64,000 nucleotides of DNA. It comes from Bog-793 sp963803025. GTDB lineage: Bacteria; Actinomycetota; Acidimicrobiia; Acidimicrobiales; Bog-793. Positions within the stretch are counted from its first letter, which is position 1, and every line of letters starts with the position of its first letter. Positions 35,264 to 43,648 of the stretch are shown piece by piece. The DNA is taken from the NCBI GenBank assembly GCA_963803025.1, contig CAWDKZ010000017.1, positions 130,151-194,150 of the forward strand. Direction: 5' to 3'. The notes under the pieces were generated by a model. It was not told where the DNA came from. It searched no databases and worked only from the letters and a program-made list of their open reading frames with translations. The position numbers were made by a program, and so were the translations under genes.

Positions 35264-35875
35264 ATGTCGGCACCCGCCGCAACGCTGCCTCGCCCGCGCC
35301 CGGCGGTCCTCGCGGACCTGATCCCCAAGGTGCGGGCCCGTGACGCCGCAGTCGTCGCGGGGGCCGCCTGTTTCGTCGGCCTGCTCGCGCAGGTCTCGCT
35401 CCCGCTTTCGTGGACCCCGGTGCCGATCACGGGCCAGACGCTCGGCGTCATCCTCGCCGGCAGCGCCCTCGGCGCCCGCCGCGCCGGGGCCGCCCTTGCG
35501 CTCTACGCCGCCGCCGGGCTCGCCGGCGTGCCGTGGTTCGCCGGCCACAGTTCGGGCTGGCCCGGGGGTCTTGCCGGCTACGTCGTCGGGTTCTGCGTCG
35601 CCGCCGTCGTCTGCGGCTGGCTCGCCGAACGGCGGGCCGACCGCCGGATCGCGAGCGCTCTTCCGGCGATGCTGCTCGGCGACGCGATCATCTTCGCCGT
35701 CGGCGTGCCGTGGCTCGCCGCCGCCTACCACTTCAGCACGTCCGAGGCGATCGCCAAGGGCCTGACGCCTTTCCTCATCGGCGAGGCGATCAAGATCGCA
35801 CTGGCGGCGGCTCTCCTTCCCGCGGCATGGAAGGTCTTCGACACGGCCCACGGGCCGGACGCGCCCTCGTCCTGA
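35264..35875 (+). CDS. bioY: Biotin transporter BioY
   Basis: Substrate-binding membrane component of the ECF-type biotin importer. About 203 residues with six hydrophobic segments. BioY marks are PLSWTPVPITGQTLGVILAG, GARRAGAALALYAAAGLAGVPWFAG, and GYVVGFCVAAVVCGWLAERRADR. ATG 35264 (AAGG nine bases upstream) is preferred over ATG 35222. bioM and bioN ATPase/T genes are not adjacent, so it may use a shared energising module. No biotin operator was recognised upstream. Confidence 0.9.
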   Translation: MSAPAATLPRPRPAVLADLIPKVRARDAAVVAGAACFVGLLAQVSLPLSWTPVPITGQTLGVILAGSALGARRAGAALALYAAAGLAGVPWFAGHSSGWPGGLAGYVVGFCVAAVVCGWLAERRADRRIASALPAMLLGDAIIFAVGVPWLAAAYHFSTSEAIAKGLTPFLIGEAIKIALAAALLPAAWKVFDTAHGPDAPSS

Positions 35876-35905
35876 CCGGTCGCCCACGCCGCCCGGCGCC
35901 GGCCG

Positions 35906-36856
35906 TCAATCGGTCCTGGAGAACTCCCGCACGGCGACCGTCAGCATGAGCGCCGCGAACACGGCGGTCAGCGCGAGCTCGACGCCGACCGGCAGATGCC
36001 AGGAGCCCCAGGTCATCGTCGCTCCGAACAATCGGGCGACGACCGGGTTCGTCGTCACGTGCGCGAAGACGGCCCGCCGCATCGGGTCGACCATGTAGGC
36101 GAGCGGATCGAGCCTCGTCAGCACCGAGAGCCACGTCGGCAGCCCGTGCAGGGGGAAGAGCGCCCCCGAGAGGAAGAAGAGCGGCAACACGACGAACTGC
36201 AGCACGACCTGGAACGACTCCACCTGGGCGATGCGCGAGGCGAGCGCCGTACCGAGCGCGGTGATCGCCACCGCGGCGAGGAGCATCTCACCGACGAGGG
36301 TGAAGATGAGGCCGGCCGAGTAGGGCACGCCGACGAGCCCGGCGAACGCCAGCATGATGAGCGCCTGCAGCGTGGCGACCGTCGCGCCCCCGGCGCACTT
36401 GCCGGCGATGAGCGCCCCGCGCCGCACCGGCGCGACGAGCATTTCACGCAAGAAACCGAATTCCCGGTCCCAGACGATCGACACCGCCGAGAACGTCGCG
36501 GTGAAAAGCACGGTCATCGCGACCACCCCGGGGAACATGAACGTCCTGAAGTTCGCCCCGCTGGTGTTCGCGCCGTGCGAGATGAGCGAAGAGAGCCCGG
36601 TTCCGAGCACGAAGAGGAACAGGATCGGCTGGGCGAGCGACGTCAGGATCCGCAGGCGGTTGCGAGAGAAGCGGATCAGCTCACGCCGCCAGACGACCTC
36701 CGCACCCCTCACGTCGTCGCGCCAACCGCCACGCGTCACCCGGACCGCCGCCGGCGCGGCGTGCGGGAGCGACGGCGCCGTCGCCACGGCGCCGGGCGCG
36801 CCCGGGGATGAAGCCCGCGCCATACCCGCGCCCGCGTCCTCGCTCCCGCCGGTCAT
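35906..36856 (-). CDS. ABC-2 type exporter permease, DrrB-like
   Basis: A 316-residue integral membrane protein with about six segments. It has the ABC-2 permease form: VVWRRELIRFSRNRLRILTS, GANFRTFMFPGVVAMTVLF, FGFLREMLVAPVRR, and PLFFLSGALFPLHGLPTWL before the last segments. ATG 36856 overlaps the stop of its ATPase as ATGA. Likely exports a drug, lipid or antibiotic. Substrate unknown. Confidence 0.88.
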   Translation of the reverse strand: MTGGSEDAGAGMARASSPGAPGAVATAPSLPHAAPAAVRVTRGGWRDDVRGAEVVWRRELIRFSRNRLRILTSLAQPILFLFVLGTGLSSLISHGANTSGANFRTFMFPGVVAMTVLFTATFSAVSIVWDREFGFLREMLVAPVRRGALIAGKCAGGATVATLQALIMLAFAGLVGVPYSAGLIFTLVGEMLLAAVAITALGTALASRIAQVESFQVVLQFVVLPLFFLSGALFPLHGLPTWLSVLTRLDPLAYMVDPMRRAVFAHVTTNPVVARLFGATMTWGSWHLPVGVELALTAVFAALMLTVAVREFSRTD

Positions 36857-37863
36857 CTCCGCCTCGCCCGGGCGCGCCGCCAGCTCGAGGCGGCGTTGCG
36901 ATCGGCGACCGACGCCTCCGCATCCCGGATCGTGCGGCCGGTGTGTGCCATGAAGACGTCGTCGAGCGTCGGCCTGGCGATGCTCACCGAGGAGATGCCG
37001 ACTCCGAGCTCGGCGAACAGACGAGGAACGAACTGCTCACCACCCGGGACGTGGAACGTCACCGCGCCTTCGCTCATCGTCGCCGTGAGCTCGAAGCGGT
37101 CGGCGAGGGTCGCGATCGCCGCTGGGTCGTCGTCGGTGTGGAGCTCGATCCGGTCCTGACCGACTTGGGCCTTCAGGGCCTCGGGCGTGCCGCTGGCGAC
37201 GATCTCGCCCTCGTCGATGATGGCGATCCGGTCGCAGTTCTCGGCCTCGTCCATGTAGTGGGTCGTGAGGAACATCGTGATCTGCTCCCGACGGCGCAGG
37301 TCGTTGATGTAGCTCCAGATGTGCGCCCTGGTCTGCGGGTCCAGGCCGATGGTCGGCTCGTCGAGGAAGAGCACCCGCGGCGAGTGGATGAGGCCGCGGG
37401 CGATCTCGAGGCGCCTTTTCATGCCGCCGGAGAACGTGCGGACCAATCCGTCGCGCCGGTCCCACAGGCCGACCATGCTGAGCACGTCCTGGATCCGTCC
37501 GGCAGCCTCGGCGTGGGGCACGCCATAGAGCTCGGCGTGGAACCGGAGGTTCTCCCCCGCGGTGAGGTAGTCGTCAAGCGTCGTGTCCTGGAAGACGAGG
37601 CCGATCCGTCGACGGACCTCGGCCGGAGCGGTCGCCACGTCGTACCCCGCCACCTGGGCGAGCCCCGAGGTCGGATGGAGCAGCGTGCAGAGCATCGAGA
37701 TCGTCGTCGACTTGCCGGCCCCGTTCGGTCCGAGGAAACCGAACGTCTCCCCCGCGCCGACCTCGAAGCTCACGCCACGGACCGCCTCGAGGTCGCCGAA
37801 TCGACGCGTCAGTCCGACGACCTCGATCGAGTTTCCGTTCGGGGTGGCGAATACATCGGTCAC
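36853..37863 (-). CDS. ABC exporter ATPase, DrrA-like
   Basis: About 336 residues. GTG 37863 has AAGG upstream. Walker A GPNGAGKSTTISML, Q-loop VFQDTTLDDYLT, signature FSGGMKRRLEIARGL, Walker B VLFLDEPTIGLDPQ, and the H-loop TTHYMDEAENCDR are all present. The C-terminal extension (SSVSIARPTLDDVFMAHTG) is characteristic of DrrA-type drug-export ATPases. It is co-translated with the permease and divergent from a second ABC cluster. Confidence 0.92.
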   Translation of the reverse strand: MTDVFATPNGNSIEVVGLTRRFGDLEAVRGVSFEVGAGETFGFLGPNGAGKSTTISMLCTLLHPTSGLAQVAGYDVATAPAEVRRRIGLVFQDTTLDDYLTAGENLRFHAELYGVPHAEAAGRIQDVLSMVGLWDRRDGLVRTFSGGMKRRLEIARGLIHSPRVLFLDEPTIGLDPQTRAHIWSYINDLRRREQITMFLTTHYMDEAENCDRIAIIDEGEIVASGTPEALKAQVGQDRIELHTDDDPAAIATLADRFELTATMSEGAVTFHVPGGEQFVPRLFAELGVGISSVSIARPTLDDVFMAHTGRTIRDAEASVADRNAASSWRRARARRR

Positions 37864-38132
37864 GTCCTTGGCACTCCCAGGTCTTCTCGCGCGCGACCGC
37901 CGGCGATCTTGCCCGATAGCCGGGAACACCCGCTGTCCTCGGCGCCTCGAGGCTAGCCGCTGCCCTCGGGGTCGCTCGACGCGTCCGGCCACGCTGCTGC
38001 AGGTCGCGCCCCGAAAAGCGGCCGCGGCGGCGACTTGCGACAACCGGGCGCGAAGTCCCGCCCCGCCGGAATCGGCCCGCGACGCTGCACACGAGTTCGG
38101 AGCCGTTTCCCCAACGAGTAGCTTGACGGGCC

Positions 38133-39107
38133 GTGGGCCCGTCGAATGCCTTCCCCGCGGCGGCGCGCGCCCTGTCGAAAGGTGGAGAACCGCTCGTCGT
38201 CGCGCGCGGACTCGTGAAGAGATTCGGCGAGTTCACAGCGGTCGACGCGGTCGACTTCTCGATCGGACGCGGCGAGTCGTACGGCTTCCTCGGCCCGAAC
38301 GGGGCCGGGAAGACCTCGACGATGCGCATGATCGCCTGCATGTCGCCGGTCTCGGCGGGGACGCTCCGGGTGCTCGGGCGCGACCCGGACCGTGACGGTC
38401 CCGAGATCCGCGCCCGGATCGGCCTCGTGCCGCAGGAGGACACGCTCGACCTCGAGCTGACGGTGCTCGACAACCTCCTCGTCTACGGACGGTACTTCGA
38501 CCTGCCGCGCCGGGTGATCCGTGAGCGCGCCGACGAGCTGCTCGACTTCGTCCAGCTCACCGAGCGCGCCCGCGACAAGGTCGAGTCGCTGTCCGGGGGC
38601 ATGAAGCGCCGTCTCACGATCGCGCGCTCGCTCGTGTCGGAGCCGGAGTTGCTCATCCTCGACGAGCCGACGACCGGGCTCGATCCCCAGGCACGCCATC
38701 TGCTCTGGGACCGCCTCTACCGCCTGAAGCGCCGGGGCGTGACGCTCGTCATCACGACCCACTACATGGACGAGGCCGAGCAGCTCTGCGAGCGCCTCGC
38801 GGTCATGGACCGCGGCCGCTTCGCTGCCGAGGGCGCCCCGCAGGAGCTCATCGCCCGGTACTCGACGCGCGAGGTCGTCGAACTGCGCTTTGGCGACGCG
38901 GAACCGGCCGACGTCGCCGGGCGGTTGGACCGGCTCGTCGACCGTTGCGAGGTCCTGCCGGACCGCATCCTTTTGTACTCCGACGACGGGGACGCGACCC
39001 TCGGGCAGGTTCACCGGCTCGGACTCACCCCGGAAAGCACCCTCGTGCGGCGCTCGAGCCTGGAGGACGTCTTCCTCCACCTCACGGGTCGCACGCTCGT
39101 GGACTGA
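38133..39107 (+). CDS. ABC exporter ATPase, NodI/DrrA-like
   Basis: A 324-residue ATPase from GTG 38133. Walker A GPNGAGKTSTMRMI, LVPQEDTLDLELTVLDNLL, signature LSGGMKRRLTIARSL, Walker B LLILDEPTTGLDPQ, and H-loop TTHYMDEAEQLCE are intact. The C-terminus ends in the exporter-type STLVRRSSLEDVFLHLTGR. It leads a three-gene operon with two permeases, 4 bp before the first. Confidence 0.92.
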   Translation: MGPSNAFPAAARALSKGGEPLVVARGLVKRFGEFTAVDAVDFSIGRGESYGFLGPNGAGKTSTMRMIACMSPVSAGTLRVLGRDPDRDGPEIRARIGLVPQEDTLDLELTVLDNLLVYGRYFDLPRRVIRERADELLDFVQLTERARDKVESLSGGMKRRLTIARSLVSEPELLILDEPTTGLDPQARHLLWDRLYRLKRRGVTLVITTHYMDEAEQLCERLAVMDRGRFAAEGAPQELIARYSTREVVELRFGDAEPADVAGRLDRLVDRCEVLPDRILLYSDDGDATLGQVHRLGLTPESTLVRRSSLEDVFLHLTGRTLVD

Positions 39108-39111
39108 AGCG

Positions 39112-39930
39112 GTGGGCGAGGCGGCGGCCGTGTCGGCCGCGGACGGCGAGCCCCGCGCCGGCGCCCCGCGCTGGCTGCGCTCGCTCGCCTACTGGGCCTA
39201 CCAGTACAAGCGCACCTGGCGGGGCTCGGTGACGACGAGCTTCCTCTACCCCGTGCTCTACCTCGCCGCCCTCGGGGTCGGCCTCGGCTCGCTCGTCGAC
39301 CAGCACGTCCACGCGGTGTCCGGCGTGAACTACCTCGACTTCCTCGCCCCCGGGCTGCTCGCGGCGACGGCGATGCAGGTCGGGGCCAACGAGGCGATGT
39401 ACCCGGTGATGGACGCGATCAAGTGGGGGCGCACCTACTTCGCGATGCTGGCGACCCCGCTCACCGTGAAAGACGTCGTCCGGGGCCACCTGGCGTGGAT
39501 CGCCTTCCGGCTGATCACCGTGTGCGTCATCTACCTCGCCATCATGGGGGCGTTCGGCACCCTCCGCTCGGGACTCGCCGTCTTGGCCATCCCCGCGGGC
39601 GTGCTGACCGGCCTGGCCTTCGTCGTCCCGATCACCGCCTTCGCCGCCGCCCAGGAGAGCGACCGGGGGTTCTCGGCCCTCTACCGCTTCGGGCTCATCC
39701 CACTGTTCCTGTTCTCCGGGACGTTCTTCCCGCTCAGCCAGCTCCCCCGCTGGCTCCAGTTCGTCGCCTACGCGACGCCCCTCTACCACGGCGTCGCGCT
39801 GTGCCGCGGCTTCGTCCTCGGCGATCTCGGGTGGATCGCCGGCGCGGTCCACGCCGCCTACCTCGTCGCGCTCGTCGGGATCGGCTACGCGCTCGCCGTG
39901 CGGAGCTACCGGAAAAGACTCGTCCTATGA
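39112..39930 (+). CDS. ABC-2 type exporter permease (first of two)
   Basis: A 272-residue permease from GTG 39112, with about six membrane segments: TSFLYPVLYLAALGVGLGSL, GLLAATAMQVGANEAMYP, and LFLFSGTFFPLSQLPRWLQF. NodJ-like. It overlaps the next permease as ATGA, so the two probably form a heterodimer with the upstream ATPase. Confidence 0.88.
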   Translation: MGEAAAVSAADGEPRAGAPRWLRSLAYWAYQYKRTWRGSVTTSFLYPVLYLAALGVGLGSLVDQHVHAVSGVNYLDFLAPGLLAATAMQVGANEAMYPVMDAIKWGRTYFAMLATPLTVKDVVRGHLAWIAFRLITVCVIYLAIMGAFGTLRSGLAVLAIPAGVLTGLAFVVPITAFAAAQESDRGFSALYRFGLIPLFLFSGTFFPLSQLPRWLQFVAYATPLYHGVALCRGFVLGDLGWIAGAVHAAYLVALVGIGYALAVRSYRKRLVL

Positions 39931-40739
39931 GCGCGACCGTCACCATGCCGATCCGCATCACACCGATCGGCGTGCTCGGCTCGCGCCGCGCGCTCCGTCT
40001 CGTCGAACGGAACGTGCTCGTTTACCGCCGGAGCTGGCTCATCTTCGTCTCGGGGTTCTTCGAGCCTTTCTTCTACCTGCTCTCGATCGGCGTGGGTCTG
40101 AACAAGCTCGTCGGCGCCCTCCACGTCGGGAACACCGTCGTCGCCTACACGGCGTACGTCGCACCCGGACTGCTCGCGTCCTCGGCGATGAACGGGGCGC
40201 TCTTCGACGCGACGTTCAACATGTTCTTCCGGCTGAAAGTCGCCAAGACCTACGACGCGATCCTCTCCACGCCCCTCGGAACCGGCGACGTCGCGCTCGG
40301 CGAACTGGCGTGGTCGCTCATCCGGGGCTCGACCTACTCCGGCGTGTTCATCGCCGTCATGGCGTTGTTCGGCTACGTGCTGTCACCATGGGCGATCCTC
40401 TGCTACCCCGCGGCGGTGCTCATCGGTTTCGCCTTCGCCGGCGTCGGGCTGGCGGCGACGTCGTTCATGACGAGCTGGCAGGACTTCGACAAGGTGTCGC
40501 TCGCCACCATCCCGATGTTCCTTTTCTCGGCGACGTTCTACCCGCTCACCGTCTATCCCGGATGGCTCCAGCTCGTCGTGCGCTGCACACCGCTCTACCA
40601 GGCGGTCGCGCTCGAACGGGGCCTCGACGCCGGTGCGCTCTCCTTGTCGCTCGTCGGCCACAGCGCCTACCTCGCCGTCCTGGGGGTCGCCGGGCTGACG
40701 GTCACCTCACGACGGCTGGCGCGGCTGCTGCTCCCCTGA
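39927..40739 (+). CDS. ABC-2 type exporter permease (second of two)
   Basis: A 270-residue NodJ-like permease from ATG 39927. Segments include FVSGFFEPFFYLLSIGVGL, VAYTAYVAPGLLASSAMNGA, and MFLFSATFYPLTVYPGWLQL. It is related to the upstream permease. Its last 33 bp overlap the 3' end of the convergent chagasin-like gene. Confidence 0.88.
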   Translation: MSATVTMPIRITPIGVLGSRRALRLVERNVLVYRRSWLIFVSGFFEPFFYLLSIGVGLNKLVGALHVGNTVVAYTAYVAPGLLASSAMNGALFDATFNMFFRLKVAKTYDAILSTPLGTGDVALGELAWSLIRGSTYSGVFIAVMALFGYVLSPWAILCYPAAVLIGFAFAGVGLAATSFMTSWQDFDKVSLATIPMFLFSATFYPLTVYPGWLQLVVRCTPLYQAVALERGLDAGALSLSLVGHSAYLAVLGVAGLTVTSRRLARLLLP

Positions 40740-41216
40740 GCGGGGCGCCGGACAGCTGGTCGCCGGACAGTCCACCCGCAAATGCAGCAGGTAGGACTTC
40801 CTCGACGTGCGGTCGCGACCCGGCGGGAAGTACCCAAGCACGATCGACGTGGACCCCGGTCCGACCGCGTGGAAGGTGACGTCCTCGATGTCGTTCCCGC
40901 CGACGAGGCCCCCGGACGCGCGCGACCGCCGGTACGTGGTCGAGACGTACCGCGCGACGGTCGCCGCCGGCCAGCTCGTCACGCGCCACGTGTAACCGCA
41001 ACTCGCCGCGCACGCGACGAGCTCGACCCGGATCTCGTCACCGACGATCGCCGTCGCCGACGTGACCGGGGCCCGCACGATGACCGTGGCGCGGGCGACG
41101 GACGCGGGCGCCGGTCGCCGCAGATCCGGCAGCGCCGTCGCCCGAGGCGCGTCCGTCATCGCGCCAGCCGCGAACGAGAGGACCGCGAGAACGGCGAGCC
41201 GAGATGGACGAAACAT
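40707..41216 (-). CDS. Secreted chagasin-like (I42 inhibitor family-like) protein
   Basis: A 169-residue exported protein. ATG 41216 (GAGG six bases upstream) gives the signal peptide MFRPSRLAVLAVLSFAAGAM, cleaved near RATA. The mature beta-rich domain shows VGDEIRVELVACAASCGYTW, GGNDIEDVTFHAVGPGSTSI and VLGYFPPGRD. This order recalls chagasin-type cysteine-peptidase inhibitors (N-terminal beta strand, GYxW, then phi-x-Y-x-RPW), but the RPW motif is replaced. GTG 41228 is an alternative start. Inhibitory activity is inference. Confidence 0.6.
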   Translation of the reverse strand: MFRPSRLAVLAVLSFAAGAMTDAPRATALPDLRRPAPASVARATVIVRAPVTSATAIVGDEIRVELVACAASCGYTWRVTSWPAATVARYVSTTYRRSRASGGLVGGNDIEDVTFHAVGPGSTSIVLGYFPPGRDRTSRKSYLLHLRVDCPATSCPAPRSGEQQPRQPS

Positions 41217-41718
41217 CGAACGCCTCACGCTCACGAGCCTCCCGCCCTCGCCAACCAGGGCGCCACCGCGGGCCGCCGGGGGGTGCCGGCCCGGCACGAT
41301 ACGACGCAGTCCGGCTCCTCGCCGATCATTCGGCGCGGGTACGGCTCCGCGAACCGACCGCGGCGCGCGAGCGAGGCGGCTGTCCGGAGACCGAAGACCG
41401 GGCACGACCGCGGCGAACCAAGGAGGACGCTCTTGACCCGGTAGCGAACCATATCCGGCGGCGCCAGGATGTCCGGCCCCGGCAGGGTGTCCGGGACGAA
41501 CGGTCGGTCGGCGGTCGGGGGTCCCGACCCGGGAACCTGGCCGGCGACCGCGCCGACGTCCCGCGGCATCCTTGCCACGGGCCTCACCTCACCACAATTC
41601 GGTGGCCCGGGACGACGAGTCGGCCGACCAGGGTGCCACCCGCAGGGACGCGTCGCACGATCTCGCGCCGGTCCTCTTGCCTGGGCGGATGGATCCCGGC
41701 CACGACAGCGAGGGTCAT
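41217..41718. other. Intergenic region between the chagasin-like gene and the DHA2 exporter
   Basis: 502 bases. Short overlapping frames occur on both strands, but none has a family motif, signal peptide or good ribosome-binding site. I see nothing definite. Confidence 0.5.
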
Positions 41719-43377
41719 CTATCCGCTGCCCAGATCGCGGCGTCCGTCGGCCCTGGCGTCGTGAGTGGCGACTTGCTGGCGGGTCGAAGCCTCCGCTTCG
41801 CTCGCGTGCGCGGGGGCGAGCTTCCTCCCAGCGCCGAACACCCGGCTCGCGGAGAACACGGCGGCGAGCGCCATGAATCCGATCGAGGAGAAGAACGCGG
41901 CGTGAAGACCCGTCGTGAACGCCGGTCCCAACCTGCGGGGCAGGCTCGTCGTGCCGACGAAGATGGCGAAGGCCAGTTGGCGGGAGACCGAGCGCGCGGC
42001 CACGAGAACCGCGACAGAGAACGAGAACACCATTCCGATGTTGGCGAAGGTGCGCAGCATCCCCGAGGCGATGCCGAAGTCCCGTCCCGGCGCCACCTTC
42101 ATCACCGCGGAGTTGTTCGCCGGCATGAACGCGCCGGCTCCGATCCCGTTCAGCACCGCCGCGAGGGTGACCACGGCGAGAGGGGTCATCGTGGTGAGCC
42201 GGGAGTAGACGACGAGCGCGATGACTTCGAAGCCGAGGCCGATCGTCGCCGGCCAGACCGCGCCGAACCGGTCCGCGAGCCTGCCGCAGATGGGTCCGAT
42301 GACGCCGCCGACGAGATACCCCGGCACAAGGAGCAGGGAAGCGTCGAGGGGCGTGAGACGACGCACACCCTGGAGGTACATGAGGACGAGGAAGAGCACG
42401 GCGAAGTTCGCAAGACCCTGGAAGAGCGCGGCGAGGAGCGTCGGGGTGAACGTCGGTATCCGGAAGAGTCGCAGGTTGACCATCGGCGCGGCCCGGTAGC
42501 GCTCGACGATCACGAAGATCATCAACAGGAGGACCCCACCGACGAGAGCGACGAGAAGCGAGCCCGACAGCTTCGACGTCGCGAGCTTCGTCATCGCCCA
42601 GAGCACACCGAACAGCCCGGCACCGAGCAGGGCCATGCCGACGAGATCGAGACGCTGCTTGTGACGCGGGCTGTCATCGCGGAGGACCTTGAGCGCCAAC
42701 GCCAACGCCAGCAGCCCTGTGGGGACGTTGATCCAGAAGATCCACCGCCATGACGCGTACGTGATGATGAGTCCGCCGAGCAAGATTCCGAGGATTGCCC
42801 CGGCGTTCCAACCGATCGAGTTGTAGCCGAAGGCCCGCCCCCGCTCCTGTCTGGGGAAGGCGTCCGCCAGGACCGCGCCGCTGTTGGCGGTGAGGAATGC
42901 CCCGCCGACACCTTGGACGATGCGGAACACGATGATGGTCATCTCGCTCGTGGCCGTCGCGCACAGGGCCGACCCGACGATGAAGACGAGGAAGCCGAGC
43001 TCGTACATACGCGTTCGGCCGAACATGTCGCCGAGACGACCGACCTGAGTCGCCAGGATCGTGACGACGAGGATGTAGGCGACGATCACCCAGACGACGG
43101 CCGAAAGCGCGATGTGCAGTGACCGCTCCATCGCGGGGAGGGCGAGGACGACGATCGTCGTGTCGACCGCCGCCATCAGGACGCCCACGACGACCACGAG
43201 CACGACGAGCTCGCGCGCGCGGCCGTGGCGCGGGACGTGGGGACCGAACCCGGAGCCGGACGACCGGATGATCCGATCCAACCTCGCAGGTCGATGCCGT
43301 CGGTCGCCACCGTGTCTCAGTCCACCGACGTCGAGCGCGGCACCGGCGATGGCCCGACCACGGCCGATCCGTCTCAT
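41719..43377 (-). CDS. DHA2-family MFS drug exporter (EmrB/QacA type)
   Basis: About 552 residues with 14 predicted membrane segments. DHA2 marks are LMAAVDTTIVVLALPAMERSL, GRLGDMFGRTRMYELGFLVF (motif A), GVGGAFLTANSGAVLADAF, and GWNAGAILGILLGGLIITY (motif C). ATG 43377 is followed by an unusually long basic region of about 60 residues before the first membrane segment, so the true start may be further in. Probable proton-driven multidrug efflux. No regulator gene is adjacent. Confidence 0.88.
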   Translation of the reverse strand: MRRIGRGRAIAGAALDVGGLRHGGDRRHRPARLDRIIRSSGSGFGPHVPRHGRARELVVLVVVVGVLMAAVDTTIVVLALPAMERSLHIALSAVVWVIVAYILVVTILATQVGRLGDMFGRTRMYELGFLVFIVGSALCATATSEMTIIVFRIVQGVGGAFLTANSGAVLADAFPRQERGRAFGYNSIGWNAGAILGILLGGLIITYASWRWIFWINVPTGLLALALALKVLRDDSPRHKQRLDLVGMALLGAGLFGVLWAMTKLATSKLSGSLLVALVGGVLLLMIFVIVERYRAAPMVNLRLFRIPTFTPTLLAALFQGLANFAVLFLVLMYLQGVRRLTPLDASLLLVPGYLVGGVIGPICGRLADRFGAVWPATIGLGFEVIALVVYSRLTTMTPLAVVTLAAVLNGIGAGAFMPANNSAVMKVAPGRDFGIASGMLRTFANIGMVFSFSVAVLVAARSVSRQLAFAIFVGTTSLPRRLGPAFTTGLHAAFFSSIGFMALAAVFSASRVFGAGRKLAPAHASEAEASTRQQVATHDARADGRRDLGSG

Positions 43378-43648
43378 CGCAACGATCCGATCCGCCCGAG
43401 CTCTGTCCTGTCCGCAGTCAGTACAGCGGGTCGCATTGCGGGCAATTCTTGGGAGCGGCAAGCCGGCTGACCAGGGGACAAGGTCCTGCGCCACTTCGGA
43501 GAAGAACGCCACGGCGCGCTGGCGGTGCGGCCCGTCACTCGGCGAGGGCGAATCCCGTCGCGATCGGATCCAGTCGGACCGCGATCGCCGGCACCTCGCG
43601 AGGCGGAGGGGTGTCCAGCCGGCCGGCGACCGGCCGGCGAGCGGCCGC

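Noticed and set aside
41572..42753. A 393-codon plus-strand frame
   Set aside because: It is antisense to the DHA2 exporter, and its Arg/Glu/Asp/His composition is that of a shadow frame.
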